Source of the DNA: Cyclobacteriaceae bacterium
Lineage (GTDB): Bacteria; Bacteroidota; Bacteroidia; Cytophagales; Cyclobacteriaceae
NCBI GenBank assembly: GCA_016787755.1
Contig: JAEUUA010000013.1
Span: 186,001-250,000, forward strand
DNA length: 64,000 nt
Direction: 5' to 3'
Shown here: piece by piece, positions 61,498 through 64,000 of the stretch
Layout: every line of letters starts with the position of its first letter
How positions within the stretch are numbered: position 1 is the stretch's first letter
Translations under genes and position numbers: made by a program
The notes under the pieces: model-generated
The model's input: the letters and a program-made list of their open reading frames with translations, nothing else
Told to the model about the DNA's origin: nothing
Database searches by the model: none

Positions 61498-64000
61498 TTA
61501 ACCAGTTGCTAATCGAATATAAAAAGTAGTGCCCTCTCCTGTCTTAGTCTCAAACCAAATTTCACCACCACTTTGCTCGATCCCTTGTTTTGCAATGGCT
61601 AACCCCAACCCTGAGCCGGATTTTTTGGTAGAGAAATAAGGCGCGAAAATTTTATCGCTCAATTCTTCATCGATTCCACTTCCGTTATCTTGAAAAGATA
61701 TTAAAACCTGACCTGCTTCAAGCGTAAGGGTAACGATTACAGTAACAGCAACTTCCTTCCTCGACTGAAAAGCATTTAAGATAATGTTAGAGAATACCCG
61801 ATTTAACATTTGCTCATCACCATTTATGTATACAGGCTTTCCTGAATAATCAAACTTTACCTCTCCCCCTTCATAGTCAATATATAGGTCAATACTTTTC
61901 ATTAGTAAAGTCACTAAGTCTATCCGCTGAAGGATGGGTGCGGGCATCCGTGCAAATGCACTAAAAGAGGATGCAATGTCATTCAAAATATCAACTTGCG
62001 TGAGGAGTGTTTTTATAGACTGAGTTACTCTATCGTTTTCTAATTCTCCGCGCAACGCCAACTGATCCAGTTGTTGTAAAGTCAGTTTCATCGGTGTTAA
62101 TGGATTCTTGATTTCATGAGCCACCTGTTTTGCGATTTCGCGCCACGCACTTTCCTTTTGACTGCGCGCCAATTCAATTTTACTTTGATCGAGGTTTTCA
62201 AGCATGCGGTTATATTCTGTCACCATCAACCCAATCTCATCGTTCGATTTCCATTCCAACGGTTTATTCGTTCCCGTTAATGTAGTTCTGCTTAATGTTC
62301 GGGTAATAAACCTGAGTGGGAATGTTAAAGAATCCACAACAAAAAATGAGAGTATAGAGAACAGAATGAAAATCAAGACAAACACCGTTAAAATATTAGA
62401 AAGCACGCTGATCTGTGTATTTTCCAAAGACAAGGCGGATTCAAAAAAGGGAACACTTAGGGCACCAATAAGCACCCCTGATTCAGCAGACTTCAATCCA
62501 AAATACGAGTTGTTAAATCGTAGCTCTCCAATCTGCTCAGTTTCAATAAGGGTATTATCCCCCGCATGAAAAATTCGTTCCCACGCATTACGGCTCATTA
62601 AGGTTGAAGTCAATTGGTTCTCCACAATAACCGGCTGACTTGAAATTATCATCTGCCCGGAAGGGCCATAGATTGACATATCCACATTTGAAAACTTGGC
62701 CATGTTAACTAATTGACTTTCCAGTTCCGTGCGCGAGTTTTCGGGATCATTTACAAACGATGAAAGTACAGGTACTAGATTTTCGCCTAGCAATCGCGAT
62801 TTAGATTGAAAATCAGCAGTCAATTGATTCTCGGCAGACTTACTTACCCGATTAAGGGTTGTAACAGTTACAATCACCAACGGAATAGCAAATGCCAAAT
62901 AGATGTAAAGTTGAATGCGGGCTGCATAATTTATCTGCCTCCCCACCCACCACGCATGAAAACCATAGGCGGCCATACTAAACCCCATGGCAAAAATTCC
63001 TAACACAAAAAAGAATGAAAAGTTGGTGAAGATAAAAAAAACAGGATAGGCCAGCGTGGTAACTACAGCCACACGACCCGACTCATCCTCTGTGCCACAA
63101 TGAATGAATCCATCCTTCCGAATACCGTCTCTATAAAACTCAGGATTATTCAGCAAATTGAAGTCAAAGCCCTTCTCATAATTGAAATTACCAAAACTGC
63201 TAACAATTGATTTATCAGAAATAAATGCAAAACTTTTATCACGATTTTCAAAATACTCATTGAACCGGCTATCCACCAATAACTCAGGATAAACATTTTG
63301 CGGTATGATTCTCTTAAGTGAGATATCGAGCACCACATTTGCTACCACCTGATCAAACCGGGTAATGGGAATAAGTGTGAAATAATGCTTTCCGGTTCTT
63401 ACCCCTGAAGATCGAACAAAATAAACTCCCGGGTACTCTGTTGCGAAGCTCTGTTTTAAAAACTCCGCATCCCCTTCCGCCATGGATTGATCATCGAGTG
63501 GCTCATTCATAGTGTTATATAATAAAATCCGCACATCGTAACGATCAAAATACGAATTAAGAAATACTTGCTTGATCTTTTGTCTAACCGGTGATTTACT
63601 TAATAGGGGGCTTGCCAGCCTGCTTTGAATAAACGCATCTTTTGAAATTCGTTTCGATGTTTCATTCAGCAAATATTCAGCCAGCACATCGCGTCCAATC
63701 AGATAGCTTGAAGCAAACCGAAATTGAGATTCAACCCGTTCCTCTTCCACAAATCGCTTTACACTCAATGCACTCTGAATACCATGGGCACTCACCGCAA
63801 GAAAGAAGTATAAAAAAGTAAGATAAGAAATGCGGATCAGGGAGGAACTCAGCGTAGAGCGATATAGCAATAAAATGTAGGGAATTATAATCATCAACGA
63901 AATCCAATAATCCCGCGATTCGATCAGGAAATAAGTTGTAAATAAAATACAGGCAAGTAATAAAGCTCCAACATAGGACCACGATTTTACAAATAAAGAT
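61498..64000 (-). CDS. NtrY-like sensor histidine kinase, partial
   Basis: The frame stays open to the right edge: about 834 codons are visible, and translation upstream of the candidate starts near 63895 continues smoothly (SWSYVGALLLACILFTTYF, RDYWISL), so the true N-terminus is outside the window. The visible part has several N-terminal membrane segments, a periplasmic region, two further membrane segments flanking a second extracytoplasmic sensor, a HAMP-like linker (LTFPLRFITRTLSR, NDEIGLMVTEYNRML) and a HisKA domain with the phospho-acceptor in QVAHEIKNPLTPMKLTLQQL. The ATPase domain has N- and G-boxes (NIILNAFQSR, GSGLGLAIAKQGIEQSGG). The AWREIAKQVAHEIKNPLTP form is that of NtrY-type kinases. 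The partner regulator is not visible. Confidence 0.93.
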   Translation of the reverse strand, partial: SLFVKSWSYVGALLLACILFTTYFLIESRDYWISLMIIIPYILLLYRSTLSSSLIRISYLTFLYFFLAVSAHGIQSALSVKRFVEEERVESQFRFASSYLIGRDVLAEYLLNETSKRISKDAFIQSRLASPLLSKSPVRQKIKQVFLNSYFDRYDVRILLYNTMNEPLDDQSMAEGDAEFLKQSFATEYPGVYFVRSSGVRTGKHYFTLIPITRFDQVVANVVLDISLKRIIPQNVYPELLVDSRFNEYFENRDKSFAFISDKSIVSSFGNFNYEKGFDFNLLNNPEFYRDGIRKDGFIHCGTEDESGRVAVVTTLAYPVFFIFTNFSFFFVLGIFAMGFSMAAYGFHAWWVGRQINYAARIQLYIYLAFAIPLVIVTVTTLNRVSKSAENQLTADFQSKSRLLGENLVPVLSSFVNDPENSRTELESQLVNMAKFSNVDMSIYGPSGQMIISSQPVIVENQLTSTLMSRNAWERIFHAGDNTLIETEQIGELRFNNSYFGLKSAESGVLIGALSVPFFESALSLENTQISVLSNILTVFVLIFILFSILSFFVVDSLTFPLRFITRTLSRTTLTGTNKPLEWKSNDEIGLMVTEYNRMLENLDQSKIELARSQKESAWREIAKQVAHEIKNPLTPMKLTLQQLDQLALRGELENDRVTQSIKTLLTQVDILNDIASSFSAFARMPAPILQRIDLVTLLMKSIDLYIDYEGGEVKFDYSGKPVYINGDEQMLNRVFSNIILNAFQSRKEVAVTVIVTLTLEAGQVLISFQDNGSGIDEELSDKIFAPYFSTKKSGSGLGLAIAKQGIEQSGGEIWFETKTGEGTTFYIRLATG

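Noticed and set aside
63731..63982. Separate small membrane-protein frame upstream of the histidine kinase
   Set aside because: The kinase frame itself continues through this region to the window end and encodes membrane helices; the other frame overlaps it.
1..64000. CRISPR arrays, tRNA or rRNA genes, insertion sequences, prophage
   Set aside because: No regular spaced repeats, cloverleaf or rRNA-like stretches, transposase, integrase or phage structural genes were seen.

Overview
The window looks like a chromosomal segment of an aerobic Bacteroidota bacterium, most likely order Cytophagales. The signs are a SusC/SusD pair, two proteins with type IX secretion (T9SS) sorting tails, a long IspG with an internal insertion, a PF14121-type putative porin, TAnnTTTG-like -7 promoter elements, and short intergenic palindromic repeats. 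I saw no tRNA, rRNA, CRISPR array, transposase or integrase. No gap between genes exceeds about 230 bp.

Region 1 (1-10904) is a nutrient-scavenging locus. SusC and a partial SusD are read leftward. A LacI-type regulator is read rightward, followed by an EF_0837-type amidohydrolase, a sorbosone/glucose dehydrogenase-like propeller fused to cytochrome c, a RidA-like protein, a SelA/DgaE-like PLP enzyme and a CBM9-like protein. The four enzymes all carry export signals: Sec, lipoprotein, and two Tat-like. Together they look like an extracytoplasmic route that oxidises, deacylates and deaminates an N-acylated amino sugar (inference).

Region 2 (10942-25667) holds an orphan MacB-like permease, a three-gene secreted-protein operon ending in a sortilin-like T9SS protein, a leftward lpxK-porin-miaE operon, a NIF3-like protein, a coiled-coil protein whose zinc ribbon has decayed, a TPR protein with a non-ATG start, and a histidine phosphatase.

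Region 3 (25736-34668) is a menaquinone cluster: menI-like, menF, menD, menB and menE read rightward, and menC leftward. An XRE-S24 regulator and a small protein sit between the two arms. menA, menG and menH are not in the window. queA follows.

Region 4 (34857-52105) is a tightly packed six-gene run ending in a strong terminator. It encodes an MFS/nucleotide-transporter-like protein with HEAT repeats and a cNMP-binding tail, a protein with three TIR-like domains, a membrane-anchored STAND NTPase with WD40 repeats, an outer-membrane barrel, a lipoprotein and a 2317-residue T9SS surface protein. I regard it as a candidate undescribed envelope-spanning sensing or conflict system.

Region 5 (52188-64000) is mostly housekeeping: TerC, a YfiT/DinB-like protein, a YheT-like hydrolase, a SRAP-family protein that has lost its catalytic residues, a lipoprotein, MmcQ/YjbR, a small membrane protein, IspG, an SDR, an MlaE/MlaF-like ABC pair, and an NtrY-like histidine kinase cut by the window end.
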